Source: JANPIX01 sp031425195 (GTDB lineage: Bacteria; Pseudomonadota; Alphaproteobacteria; Rhodobacterales; Rhodobacteraceae). From it: a DNA stretch of 64,000 nt. Where the stretch lies: the NCBI GenBank assembly GCA_031425195.1, contig JANPIX010000013.1, forward strand, positions 112,342 through 176,341, in the 5' to 3' direction. Below, one piece after another: positions 43,701 to 52,896 of the stretch (positions are counted from its first letter, which is position 1; every line of letters starts with the position of its first letter). The position numbers and the translations under genes are program-made. The notes beneath the pieces are model-generated. The model saw only the letters and a list, made by a program, of their open reading frames with translations, was not told where the DNA came from and ran no database searches.

Positions 43701-44555
43701 ATGCACGGCGACATCCCCCTTGCGTTCGCGCTTCCCGAAGAACGGGCATCGGCCACCACGGGGGCCGATATGCCAGACCGGATTTCCCTGCGCGACCATG
43801 TGGTCGAGGTGGACATCGGCGCGTTTCAACAGGAACGCGGCCACAAACAGCGTGTGCGGTTCAACGTCGTCGTTGAGGTGCGCCCCGCCACACAGCCGCT
43901 GGTCGATGATGTCGATCTGATCCTGTCTTACGACCGGATCACCGAGGCAATTGCCACCGAACTCGCCGCCGAACGGCTGAACCTGCTGGAAACGCTGGCA
44001 GAACGCGTGGCCGAACGGGTTTTGCTTGAACCTGCCGCGCTGCGGGTTTTTGTCCGCATTGAAAAGTTGGATGTCGGCCCCTATGCGCTGGGTGTCGAAA
44101 TCGTGCGCGCCCGCGACACTGCTGCTCCCGCTGCCGTTGAACCCGATCTGCCGCATCCTGTGGTCGTGCTGCTGGGCAATCAGGCAATCGCCGCCGACGA
44201 TATTGGCGCGCAGCTTGATATTTGGCAGACGACGGGGCGGCCTGTGGTTCTGGTCGTGGGCCTGCCTGACACGGCGCTTCCGCAAACCGGGCACAGGCCG
44301 ACGCAGCGGCGGATCGACCTTCTGGCGATGGAACAGAACGCCTGGGTGCTGGCGTCCCGTGATCCGCGCTGTGTCGTCGTGGAAACCCGCACCGAAATTG
44401 ACTGGGCGATGCGTCAGGGCCGCATGGTCGTCTGGGCACCGTCGAAACTGGTGCTTGACGCCGTGTCGGGACCCGCGATGCATGATGCGCCTTCGCTTGC
44501 CCGCTGGCTTGCGCAAACCCTGTCGGCGGAACGGCTTGTCCTCGACACCGACTAA
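43701..44555 (+). CDS. folB: Dihydroneopterin aldolase with C-terminal extension
   Basis: This 284-residue protein has a FolB domain at about residues 25-140 (RDHVVEVDIGAFQQERGHKQRVRFNVVVEV, ILSYDRITEAI, NLLETLAERVA). It catalyses the conversion of dihydroneopterin to hydroxymethyl-dihydropterin in folate synthesis. An extra C-terminal segment of about 140 residues (PVVVLLGNQAIAADD... KLVLDAVSGPAM) has no function I can assign; similar long FolB proteins occur in Rhodobacterales. AAAGGGA precedes the ATG. FolP is its usual neighbour, but here two reverse-strand genes lie between. The stop overlaps the convergent aminotransferase stop by four bases. Confidence 0.88.
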   Translation: MHGDIPLAFALPEERASATTGADMPDRISLRDHVVEVDIGAFQQERGHKQRVRFNVVVEVRPATQPLVDDVDLILSYDRITEAIATELAAERLNLLETLAERVAERVLLEPAALRVFVRIEKLDVGPYALGVEIVRARDTAAPAAVEPDLPHPVVVLLGNQAIAADDIGAQLDIWQTTGRPVVLVVGLPDTALPQTGHRPTQRRIDLLAMEQNAWVLASRDPRCVVVETRTEIDWAMRQGRMVVWAPSKLVLDAVSGPAMHDAPSLARWLAQTLSAERLVLDTD

Positions 44556-45889
44556 CCGCGCCCGATTTCGGCCAGCGCCTGCCGCACCGATTGGCCCAAT
44601 TTGTCGGCGATTTCCGCCAGTTCGGCGTCCGGCGCATTATAACGGGGGGCGATGATGATGGTATCGCCCACCACCCCATCCACGTTCCCGCCCGAGGGGT
44701 AGCAGATCAGCCCGTTCTGCAACGCCCGTTCCCGGACCCGCAGGTAAAGCTGCATGTCGCGGGGAAACGCCACCTTGGTGACAGGGTCGGCCACCAGTTC
44801 AACCCCCGCGAAATACCCCCGCCCGCGCAGATCGCCCACTTCCGCGATCCCCGCCAGCGCATCCGCCAAAAGATCGAAAAGCCGCGCGCTGTTGCCTGCC
44901 ACATGCTCGATCAGCCCGTCACGGCGAAAGATGCGGTGAACCGCCGCCCCCGCCGCGCAGGCAACAGTGTGGCCTGTGAAGGTGTGGCCCGTCATTGGCC
45001 CGCCGTAAGCCGCCGTGATCACGTCGCTGACGTCCCGGCTGTACACGGCAGCGCCCAGCGGAACATATCCGCCCGACATGCCTTTTGCGATCGACATGAT
45101 ATCAGGCACCACCCCGTCATGCGCCAATGCCCGGTACGTTCCGCACCGGCCCGACCCGCACATCACCTCGTCCGCGATCATCAGCACACCATGCCGCGTG
45201 CAGATATCCCGCACCATCGTCGCATAATGCGCCGGGGCCGGAACCACCCCGCCTGCCGCACCGACCACAGGCTCGAACACAAAGGCGGCGACGTTTTCCG
45301 CACCAAGCGACAGGATTTCCGTCTCCAGCTCCTGCGCGCAGTGCCGGGCCACGTCTTGCGGGGGCACACCCTCGGGCGGGCGGTAAGCGTTCACCGGCGA
45401 CAAAAGCGATGCGGGCATCAGCGCCCCTTCGTACGGCGCGCGCCGTTCGGCAAAACCCGAAAGCGCAAGCACACCCAGCGTGTTGCCGTGCCATGACCTT
45501 TGCCGCGAAATGAACCTGCGCCGCGTCATTTGCCCCTTGGCCGCGTGGTATTGCAGCGCGATCTTCAAACAGGATTCCATCGCCTCGGACCCGCCCGAAA
45601 CCATCACGACCCCGGCAAACGGCGCGCCACAACCCTGCAGGATCGCCTCCGTGAGTTCCTCCAGAGGGTCTGATGTAAAGGTATAGCGGTAACCGTGCAT
45701 GATCGTGTCAAGCTGCGCCTTGATCGCCTCGGTCACCTCCGGATGGCCATAGCCAAGGCTGTAAACCGCAGGCCCGCCCGATCCGTCGACATAGGTCTTG
45801 CCCGTGGTATCGGTGACATGTCCGCCCTTGCCATGCGCAACCTTGGGCAGGGCGCTGGCCACCACACTTGTCGAAACAGACTTTGTCAT
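44552..45889 (-). CDS. Class III (omega-type) PLP aminotransferase
   Basis: This 445-residue protein is a class III aminotransferase. It shows VSGGSEAMESCLKIA, the SWHGNTLGV loop, MIADEVMCGSGRCG and the PLP lysine at about 269 in SIAKGMSGGYVPLGA. Amino donors in this class include beta-alanine, GABA, taurine and many amines, and I cannot choose between them. The ATG at 45889 lies seven bases after the end of the dimethylformamidase-like gene, so the two are one unit. It ends in a four-base overlap with convergent folB. Confidence 0.9.
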   Translation of the reverse strand: MTKSVSTSVVASALPKVAHGKGGHVTDTTGKTYVDGSGGPAVYSLGYGHPEVTEAIKAQLDTIMHGYRYTFTSDPLEELTEAILQGCGAPFAGVVMVSGGSEAMESCLKIALQYHAAKGQMTRRRFISRQRSWHGNTLGVLALSGFAERRAPYEGALMPASLLSPVNAYRPPEGVPPQDVARHCAQELETEILSLGAENVAAFVFEPVVGAAGGVVPAPAHYATMVRDICTRHGVLMIADEVMCGSGRCGTYRALAHDGVVPDIMSIAKGMSGGYVPLGAAVYSRDVSDVITAAYGGPMTGHTFTGHTVACAAGAAVHRIFRRDGLIEHVAGNSARLFDLLADALAGIAEVGDLRGRGYFAGVELVADPVTKVAFPRDMQLYLRVRERALQNGLICYPSGGNVDGVVGDTIIIAPRYNAPDAELAEIADKLGQSVRQALAEIGRG

Positions 45890-45895
45890 CGTGGG

Positions 45896-47554
45896 TCAGC
45901 CCCCATTGTCCGCATCCAGCAGGTTTGTTCGCGTAAATCGGTGCAGAACGTTGCGTGTCACCTGTTCCACCATGGCATCCGCCCGCGCAAGCCCTGCGAC
46001 CCAGTCGCAGGTGCCTGCATGGAACACTTCGCCCCGCCCCTGACGGAAGTGCACGATGGCCCCGCAACCCCGCTTTGTCTGCTCGATCCCCGCCGCATCG
46101 GCGCGGCCGGTCAGGATCAGGGCGGCATATTCGGCGTCTTCCGTCCCCAGAAACGATTGCCCCGGCAGGATCGTCGGCCCTTCTTCCAAGGTGGCGGCAA
46201 GGCCAAGCGCAAGGATCTGGTAGTCGCGCGGATAGGCCAAGGGATCAGCAGGGGCAGGCAGGCCGTGTCGGATGACGTAATCAAGCCCGTCCACCTCGTA
46301 ACCAAAGATGCGCGCGTCGCGTCCCAGCACGTCGCCATAATAAAGGCCGGTGCCCGCAAAGGCCCAGTGGTCCGGGCGGTAGACGGGAAACCCGCCCGCA
46401 CCGCGCGGGCTGCACCCCGACCAGCCCGCATAGATGCCCCGGGTGGCGTCCAATCCGAAACTGTCGCGCCCCGGCCGCCCGATCTCTGCCGACTCCCACG
46501 ATTCGGTGACGCGGTTTCGCGGCCCGCTTTGCATCAGGGGGTCCGCTTCACGGGCGGTGTATTTGTAGCACACCTGACGCCGCCCGCCGTCTTCCAGCCG
46601 GATCTGCCACATGAAATTGGCGGCAAATCGCGCGACACTGCCGCCTTGCGCGGTAAAGGCTGCCACCGCGTCGCGCATTTCCCACGACCAGTATTCGTCG
46701 TGCCCGACCATCACGGCGCAACTGTATCCGTTCAGCGCGCCGGGGTCGCTGTGCAAATCCACATGGCTGATCGGATCGACATCGAGCCCCTCTGCCTCGG
46801 CCCACCGCATGAAATGCCGCTCGTAACTGGCCCATCCGGCAGAGGCGTATTTCTTGCTGTGGCCCGTCGTCCACGCCCATTCCATGTGCGGATAGGTGGG
46901 GGCCGCCATGGGCGCGGGGTCTTGCATCAGCACCGCGCGCGGCGCATCGGGCGGCAGGCTGACAAAACCACGCGCATAGGGGCGCTGGGTTGACAGAACC
47001 GGCGAAAACGCGTCGCCCTTCGGCCCGCACAGCCCCTGATAATGGTTCGATCCGCCCCAGTCGTTGTAGGCGACCCAACTTCCCGTGGCCGCGATCAACG
47101 CGATGCGACCCCGGCGATCCTGCCCGGAAGCAGGGGCGAGTAGGAACAGATGTTCACTCGTGTCCGGCGCACCTTGGCTGCCCACTGTCGTCATCCGCAC
47201 GATGTAACCGCCCGGTCGCCAACCGGCCCCGGTGTCGATGGTCAGGGCAACCGGCCAATCGCACCCCACCACTGAACAATCCTTTGGCGCGCGGTGCCAA
47301 CGGCCTGCCACTGGCCCGGACTTCCAGACAGATTCCAACGTCACACCGTCGCGCAGCACCTCCACCACGAACGATGGCGCGTTGGTCGAAACGCACAACG
47401 CGATGCTCTCCCCCGCCTTGTCGGACATCCGGGTCGTGTAGCCGCGGATCCATGGCACAGACGGCACATCAACCGGCATACGCTCGGCGTAGTTGGCGAA
47501 AACCGCCTCTGTCTGCCAAGGTTCCTTGGGCGTCAAACCGGGGCCTTTCATCAT
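45896..47554 (-). CDS. Dimethylformamidase large-subunit-like protein
   Basis: This 552-residue protein resembles the large subunit of N,N-dimethylformamidase. It has an N-terminal beta-rich region (PWIRGYTTRMSDKAGESIALCVSTNAPSF) and a catalytic-type region with LIAATGSWVAYNDWGGSNHYQG, VMVGHDEYWSWEMRDAV and the C-terminal GEVFHAGTCDWVAGLA. In known DMFase the large subunit binds iron and the amide is hydrolysed; the small subunit is missing here. The ATG at 47554 starts MMKGPGLTPKE; the upstream frame to 47779 overlaps the divergent folP. The neighbouring aminotransferase suggests an amine or amide pathway, but the substrate is unknown. Confidence 0.75.
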   Translation of the reverse strand: MMKGPGLTPKEPWQTEAVFANYAERMPVDVPSVPWIRGYTTRMSDKAGESIALCVSTNAPSFVVEVLRDGVTLESVWKSGPVAGRWHRAPKDCSVVGCDWPVALTIDTGAGWRPGGYIVRMTTVGSQGAPDTSEHLFLLAPASGQDRRGRIALIAATGSWVAYNDWGGSNHYQGLCGPKGDAFSPVLSTQRPYARGFVSLPPDAPRAVLMQDPAPMAAPTYPHMEWAWTTGHSKKYASAGWASYERHFMRWAEAEGLDVDPISHVDLHSDPGALNGYSCAVMVGHDEYWSWEMRDAVAAFTAQGGSVARFAANFMWQIRLEDGGRRQVCYKYTAREADPLMQSGPRNRVTESWESAEIGRPGRDSFGLDATRGIYAGWSGCSPRGAGGFPVYRPDHWAFAGTGLYYGDVLGRDARIFGYEVDGLDYVIRHGLPAPADPLAYPRDYQILALGLAATLEEGPTILPGQSFLGTEDAEYAALILTGRADAAGIEQTKRGCGAIVHFRQGRGEVFHAGTCDWVAGLARADAMVEQVTRNVLHRFTRTNLLDADNGG

Positions 47555-47665
47555 AAGGGCAGCGCGTCCCGCATTCCTTGATAGAACGGCAACCCCCCGC
47601 GCAACAAGGGCCGCACGGTTATGCTGTGGGCTTGCCGGGAAAGTCCGGGGCGGATAACCAAATGC

Positions 47666-48676
47666 ATGACCTACTTTCGCCCCATCGCCATGACGGATGC
47701 CGCACGCCCGAACGGGGCGGTCCCGCTGGCCGGTGGTGCCATCTGGTTTGACCGGGCGGAGGTGTTGAGGCGTGGCCACGCTGCCACCTTGATCCCGGCC
47801 AGCGATGTGCCTGCCGATGTGCTGGCGCGCCTATCCGCAGCCCGTGCGCCGGTGGCCGGGCTGTCGCTCGACCGCCCCCGCCTGATGGGCATCCTGAACG
47901 TCACGCCCGACAGTTTTTCGGACGGCGGCCTGTTCCTTGATCCGCAGGACGCACAGGCGCAGGCTCGGCTGATGGTGGGTGCCGGGGCGGATATCATCGA
48001 TATCGGTGGTGAAAGCACGCGGCCCGGTGCCGTTCTGGTGGCCGAGGCCGAAGAACAGTCCCGCACCGTGCCCGTCATCGCGGCGCTCCGCGCGGCGGGC
48101 ATCACTGCGCATATTTCAATCGACACCCGCAAGGCCGGGGTCGCCAAGGCCGCACTTGCCGCCGGGGCCGACATGCTCAACGACGTGTCGGCACTTAAGT
48201 TTGACACGGCCATGGCCGGGGTCGCGGCCAATTCAGGCGCGCCGATCTGCCTGATGCATGCGCAGGGCACGCCGCAGGATATGCAGAAGAACCCCCATTA
48301 TGACGATGTACTGCTGGATGTGTACGACTTCCTGCAGGATCGCATAGCCCGGGCCGAAGCGGCAGGCATCGCCCGCGACCGCATCATCGTCGACCCCGGC
48401 ATCGGCTTTGGCAAGACGCTGGAGCATAACCTGACACTGATCCGTGGCCTGTCGCTGTTTCACGGCCTTGGCTGTGCCGTACTTCTGGGCGTGTCGCGCA
48501 AGAAATTCATCGGCACGATCGGTGGCGAAGATCAGGCGGCACGGCGGGCACCGGGATCGCTTGCCGTGGCGCTGGCCGGGGTGGCGCAAGGCGCGCATAT
48601 TCTGCGCGTGCATGATGTGTGGGAAACGCGGCAGGCCCTGGCCCTGTGGCGCAGCGTGACGGGGGACGGCGCATGA
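47666..48676 (+). CDS. folP: Dihydropteroate synthase
   Basis: This 336-residue enzyme condenses hydroxymethyl-dihydropterin pyrophosphate with p-aminobenzoate. The pterin site LMGILNVTPDSFSDGG, the conserved IDIGGESTRPG and the C-terminal VSRKKFIG are present. The ATG at 47666 (MTYFRPIAMTD) matches the usual Rhodobacterales start; the frame from 47621 is dropped. Its stop overlaps the glmM start in an ATGA, so the two are coupled, linking folate and cell-wall precursor synthesis. Confidence 0.95.
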   Translation: MTYFRPIAMTDAARPNGAVPLAGGAIWFDRAEVLRRGHAATLIPASDVPADVLARLSAARAPVAGLSLDRPRLMGILNVTPDSFSDGGLFLDPQDAQAQARLMVGAGADIIDIGGESTRPGAVLVAEAEEQSRTVPVIAALRAAGITAHISIDTRKAGVAKAALAAGADMLNDVSALKFDTAMAGVAANSGAPICLMHAQGTPQDMQKNPHYDDVLLDVYDFLQDRIARAEAAGIARDRIIVDPGIGFGKTLEHNLTLIRGLSLFHGLGCAVLLGVSRKKFIGTIGGEDQAARRAPGSLAVALAGVAQGAHILRVHDVWETRQALALWRSVTGDGA

Positions 48677-50013
48677 TCCGCAAGTTGTTCGGAACGGACG
48701 GGGTTCGCGGGCGCGCGAACAGCTATCCCATGACGGCGGAAATGGCTTTGCGGCTGGGGGCTGCGGCGGGCCAGTATTTCCGCCGCGCAGCGGGCGGCGC
48801 GCACCGTGTGGTGATTGGCAAGGACACCCGCCAATCCTGCTACATGCTGGAACAGGCGCTGACAGCGGGCCTGGCCAGTACTGGCATGGACGTCTTCCCC
48901 CTTGGCCCGATTCCCACGCCAGCCGTTGGTTTCCTGACCCGGTCGATGCGCGCTGATCTTGGCGTGATGATTTCGGCCAGCCACAACCCCTACCATGACA
49001 ACGGGATCAAGTTCTTTGGCCCCGACGGCTTCAAGCTCAGCGATGAGGCCGAGGCCGAGATCGAGGCGATCCTTGCAGGTGACATACCGCTCGCCGAACC
49101 CGCGCAGATCGGCAAGGTGAAACGCATCGACGACGGCAGGGGCCGCTATCAGGAATTCGCCAAGACGACCTTCCCCGCCGGGTTGCGGCTGGACGGGCTC
49201 AAGGTCGTGATCGATTGCGCCAATGGTGCCGCCTACAAGGCGGCGCCCGAAGTGCTGTGGGAACTGGGGGCCGAAGTCATCAAGGTGGGCGTCACCCCGA
49301 ACGGCACGAACATCAACGATCATTGCGGATCGACCTATACCCTGACCGCAGCCGAGGCTGTGGTGGCGCATCACGCGGATGTCGGCATCTGCCTTGATGG
49401 TGACGCCGACCGCGTGATGATTCTGGATCAGGCAGGACGCGTGGCCGACGGCGATCAGATCATGGCGCTGTTCGCCGGGCGCTGGGCGCAGGAAGGGCGG
49501 CTTCGCGGTGGCACGCTGGTGGCGACGGTCATGTCGAACCTGGGGTTGGAGCGGCATCTCGCGGGGCAGGGGCTTCACCTGCACCGCACAAAGGTGGGCG
49601 ACCGCTATGTGGTAGAGGCGATGCGTCACGGCGGCTTCAACCTTGGCGGCGAACAGTCGGGCCACATCGTGATGACGGATTATGCCACCACAGGCGACGG
49701 TCTGATTGCCGGGTTGCAGTTTCTGGCCGAAATGGCCCGCACGGGGCAGGGGGCCGACACGCTGATCCGTCAGTTCGACCCCGTGCCTCAGATGCTCAAG
49801 AACGTCCGCTATGCGGGGGCAGACCCGACCACTGCCCCCGCCGTCGTCAAAGCCATCGCCAGCGCCGAAGCGGCGCTGACGGGAAAGGGCCGCCTTCTGA
49901 TCCGCAAGTCAGGCACCGAACCCCTGATCCGCGTCATGGCCGAATGTGAGGATGAGGCGCTGCTTGCGCAGGTGGTCGACAGCATCGTTGACGCCGTAAA
50001 GGCGGCGGTCTAG
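48673..50013 (+). CDS. glmM: Phosphoglucosamine mutase
   Basis: This 446-residue enzyme converts glucosamine-6-phosphate to glucosamine-1-phosphate for UDP-GlcNAc. The start MIRKLFGTDGVRGRAN, the phosphoserine site ISASHNP (Ser about 103), the metal-binding DGDADR and the substrate loop GGEQSGHI are all present. It overlaps folP by four bases. A structured intergenic region follows before the convergent DegT gene. Confidence 0.97.
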   Translation: MIRKLFGTDGVRGRANSYPMTAEMALRLGAAAGQYFRRAAGGAHRVVIGKDTRQSCYMLEQALTAGLASTGMDVFPLGPIPTPAVGFLTRSMRADLGVMISASHNPYHDNGIKFFGPDGFKLSDEAEAEIEAILAGDIPLAEPAQIGKVKRIDDGRGRYQEFAKTTFPAGLRLDGLKVVIDCANGAAYKAAPEVLWELGAEVIKVGVTPNGTNINDHCGSTYTLTAAEAVVAHHADVGICLDGDADRVMILDQAGRVADGDQIMALFAGRWAQEGRLRGGTLVATVMSNLGLERHLAGQGLHLHRTKVGDRYVVEAMRHGGFNLGGEQSGHIVMTDYATTGDGLIAGLQFLAEMARTGQGADTLIRQFDPVPQMLKNVRYAGADPTTAPAVVKAIASAEAALTGKGRLLIRKSGTEPLIRVMAECEDEALLAQVVDSIVDAVKAAV

Positions 50014-50271
50014 GCGGCGAGCCCCGCATTTGTTGTGCAAACACATTAGGCAATACCCAAAGGATCACCCTCGCCGGTTGTCCTGCGGACAATCGCGTGA
50101 TCCGTTTGGCCGGAACGCAAGTGAAGGCCAAGGGGCTAACTACCTGCGTGACCTAACCATCGGGACGTGCCTGCCCCGGCGGCGCGAAACGCGCCAGCCC
50201 CGGCAGGGGCAGGCGCGGCACGATCAAGCCTGACGGTCTTGATCGCGCGTGGCGCCATCACCGCCCGCGAT
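50014..50271. other. Structured intergenic region between convergent glmM and DegT gene
   Basis: This 258-base gap has no supported ORF but unusually dense inverted repeats. The first is a two-tier hairpin: outer GGATCAC (50062-50068) with GTGATCC (50097-50103), inner TTGTCC (50078-50083) with GGACAA (50087-50092). The second is CTGCCCC (50171-50177) with GGGGCAG (50206-50212), enclosing a GGCGCG-AAA-CGCGCC stem. The third is CGATCAAG (50221-50228) with CTTGATCG (50238-50245). It may combine terminators for both genes with a small RNA or a degenerate element. Confidence 0.5.
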
Positions 50272-51459
50272 CTAACCCCGAACCGCCGCCACCGCTTCCA
50301 GCAGCAGGTCGGCCACGCGGTCCACTTCGTCCATCGTCAGGGCCGTCGGCAACCGCAGGTCACCCGTCCGCATCAGCATGGCGCGGGTTTTGGGCAGATC
50401 GGGAATATCGCCCAGAAACTGCCAGTTCCAGAAGGCGCGCGCGTTGTTTTCCGACAGGCCAAAGACGCTGACGGCGATCCCCCGCGCCGCCGCCTGCGCG
50501 ATCAGGCCCCGCGCCCCCGCGTCTGTCCAATCGCCGGTCAGGGTGAACTGGATCGAATCCGGCGCGCGGCATTCCGGCCCAAGCGCGGGCGGCACGGACA
50601 GATGCGCGCTTTGCGACAGGCGGGCGGCCACGTGGTCGTGCGCCGCAAGGCCGCGCGCCACCCGGTCCGCCAATTCTGGCAGTTGCGGGCGGATCACGGC
50701 GGCCGACAGGTTCTGCATCCGCATGTTGTAGAGCGGCAGGCGGTTCTGCCAGTGCATATAGCTGTTCTGCAAACCCGGATGTTTTTTCCAGTTCGCCTCA
50801 TACGCGCCCGACATGATCACGGCACGCGCGGCAAGTTCAGGGTCGTCCGTGACCAGTATTCCGCCTTCGCCCGCGTTGATCATTTTGTAGGATTGGAAAC
50901 TGAAACACCCGATCTTGCCGATCGTCCCCACCTTCCGCCCGCCCCATGTGGTGCCAAGCGAATGGGCCGCGTCCTCCACCACCGGCACACCCGCCGCGTC
51001 ACACAGCGCCATGATGGCATCCATGTCCGACGTGTGCCCCCGCATATGGCTAATCAGCACGGCATCGGCCCCGGGCAGTTTGGCCGCGAAATCCGCCATG
51101 TCTATGCGCAGCGAATGGTCAACCTCCACCAGAACCGGCACGCAGTCGGCATGCAGCACCGCCGACGGGACGGCGGCAAAGGTGAACGCCGGAATGAGCA
51201 CCCGCGCCTCGCGCCGCAGGTCAAGTGCGCGCAAGGACAGGAACAATGCTGCCGAACAGGACGACACGGCAAGCGCATAACGCGCGCCCAGCAATTCGGC
51301 AAATTCAGCCTCGAGCAGGGCGACGGGCGCATCCGCAGGGGCGGTATACCGAAACAGGTCAGCCGAAGTCAGCAGGTCCAGCACGGCCTGACGGGCGGCC
51401 GGCGGAATAGGCTCTGCCCGGTGCAGATCAGGTGCGGGGAAGGGACCATCCAAAGACAT
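50272..51459 (-). CDS. DegT/DnrJ/EryC1/StrS family aminotransferase
   Basis: This 395-residue PLP protein belongs to the DegT/StrS family, which usually transaminates nucleotide-linked ketosugars. It has SSCSAALFLSLRAL, the VEDAAHSLG aspartate region and the PLP lysine at about 192 in FSFQSYKMINAGEGG. A C-terminal substrate domain follows. No sugar nucleotide genes are nearby, so the role in glycan or antibiotic-type sugar synthesis is unconfirmed. It is downstream of puuB on the same strand with a 135-base gap that contains an imperfect hairpin. Confidence 0.88.
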   Translation of the reverse strand: MSLDGPFPAPDLHRAEPIPPAARQAVLDLLTSADLFRYTAPADAPVALLEAEFAELLGARYALAVSSCSAALFLSLRALDLRREARVLIPAFTFAAVPSAVLHADCVPVLVEVDHSLRIDMADFAAKLPGADAVLISHMRGHTSDMDAIMALCDAAGVPVVEDAAHSLGTTWGGRKVGTIGKIGCFSFQSYKMINAGEGGILVTDDPELAARAVIMSGAYEANWKKHPGLQNSYMHWQNRLPLYNMRMQNLSAAVIRPQLPELADRVARGLAAHDHVAARLSQSAHLSVPPALGPECRAPDSIQFTLTGDWTDAGARGLIAQAAARGIAVSVFGLSENNARAFWNWQFLGDIPDLPKTRAMLMRTGDLRLPTALTMDEVDRVADLLLEAVAAVRG

Positions 51460-51594
51460 ATGCAGATTTCCTTAAACTCAGTTTGGGGAAATCTGTAACT
51501 GCAACAGAGGGATTTTGCCAGTGACATGGCTGTGACAGGGGAAATCCGCCGGAAGAAGCGCCTTTTGTAGTCGGTTTCTTCTGCGGCTTGCAGA

Positions 51595-52896
51595 TCAAAA
51601 GCCCAGTCGATCCCGCGCCGAATACCACGTCATCGCCATTACCAGCAGCGGCCAGCGAAGCGCCGCGCCGCCGGGGAACCGGGGCACCGGCAGCGATGCC
51701 ATCAGATCGAACCCACCCGACTGCCCGCGCACCGCCTCGGCCATCAGCCGACCGGCGAGCGTCGCCAGCGCCACGCCCTGACCGGAATAGCCCGACGCCG
51801 AAAGAATATTCGGCTGAACCCGCGCAAAATAGGGAAGCCGCTTCATCGTGATCGCCAGCGTGCCGCCCCAGGCATGATCGATGCGCACATCGGCCAGTTG
51901 CGGATACACCTGCAACATCGGCTTTCTGACCGTCGCCTCGATATCCGGGAAACGGTAGCCATAGCTTTCCCCGCCGCCAAACAGCAGGCGGTTGTCTTCC
52001 GACAGCCGCCAATAATTCACCACGAACTTCGTGTCCGCCACTGCCACGGGCTGTGACAGGACGCTTGCGGCAAGGTCGCCCAAAGGCTCGGTCGCCACGA
52101 TGAAATTGTTGATCGGCATGACCCGCTCGGCCACCTTCGGCTCCAGCCCGCCAAGATATCCGTTGCAGGCCAGCACCACATGCGCGGCCGTCACCTGCCC
52201 GCCGTCGGTGTGAACCACGGGCTGCGCGCCCGGCTCGATCCGCACCACGGGGCTGGTTTCGTGAATGATGGCCCCTGCCGCCTGCGCCGCCCCCGCCAGT
52301 CCGATTGCAAAGTTGAGCGGGTGGATATGCCCCGCACCCCAGTCGATGGCCCCGCCCTGATACACGCCAGACCCGATCAGGCCGCCGATGCCCTGCCGGT
52401 CCAGCACCTCGATCTGGGTATAGTCATAGTCGCGCGCCAGCCGTTCCGCATAAACCGCCCCCGCCCGCGCCTCGGCAGCGGTCCAGCAGGCATGCGCCAC
52501 GCCGGGGCGATAGGGGACAGGCATCTCGTGATCCGCAATCAGGCTCTGCACCAGTGCGTTCGCGTCCCGCGCCAGATCCCACAACCGCCGCGCGTCGCCG
52601 CGACCGACCATCCGCTCCAGATCGTCCTGATCGCGCCGCATGTCAGATGCGACCTGCCCGCCATTGCGCCCCGACGCGCCCCAACCCACGCGGTGCGCCT
52701 CCACCACCACGACACGCAACCCCGCCTGCGCCAGATGCAGGGCAGTGGACAGCCCGGTATACCCCGCGCCCACCACGCAGACATCTGCCGTCACCGCCCC
52801 GCGAAGTGGCGGCTGAACCGCAAACGGGGTGGCCGTCGCGGCGTACCAGGACGGCGGATATTCCCCGGCCCGGTCATTCGCGTACAACAGGTTCAT
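51595..52896 (-). CDS. puuB: FAD-dependent amine oxidase, PuuB-like (gamma-glutamylputrescine oxidase)
   Basis: This 433-residue flavoenzyme of the DAO/glycine-oxidase family matches PuuB. It has CVVGAGYTGLSTALHLAQAG (Rossmann, about 40-60), GWGASGRNGGQV, and a C-terminal SGYSGQGVALATLAG. PuuB oxidises gamma-glutamyl-putrescine to the aldehyde. Its ATG at 52896 overlaps the puuA-like stop in an ATGA. The preceding GS-like genes would supply the gamma-glutamylated substrate. The downstream aldehyde dehydrogenase and amidase of the pathway are not in the window, apart from a possible amidotransferase. Confidence 0.85.
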   Translation of the reverse strand: MNLLYANDRAGEYPPSWYAATATPFAVQPPLRGAVTADVCVVGAGYTGLSTALHLAQAGLRVVVVEAHRVGWGASGRNGGQVASDMRRDQDDLERMVGRGDARRLWDLARDANALVQSLIADHEMPVPYRPGVAHACWTAAEARAGAVYAERLARDYDYTQIEVLDRQGIGGLIGSGVYQGGAIDWGAGHIHPLNFAIGLAGAAQAAGAIIHETSPVVRIEPGAQPVVHTDGGQVTAAHVVLACNGYLGGLEPKVAERVMPINNFIVATEPLGDLAASVLSQPVAVADTKFVVNYWRLSEDNRLLFGGGESYGYRFPDIEATVRKPMLQVYPQLADVRIDHAWGGTLAITMKRLPYFARVQPNILSASGYSGQGVALATLAGRLMAEAVRGQSGGFDLMASLPVPRFPGGAALRWPLLVMAMTWYSARDRLGF

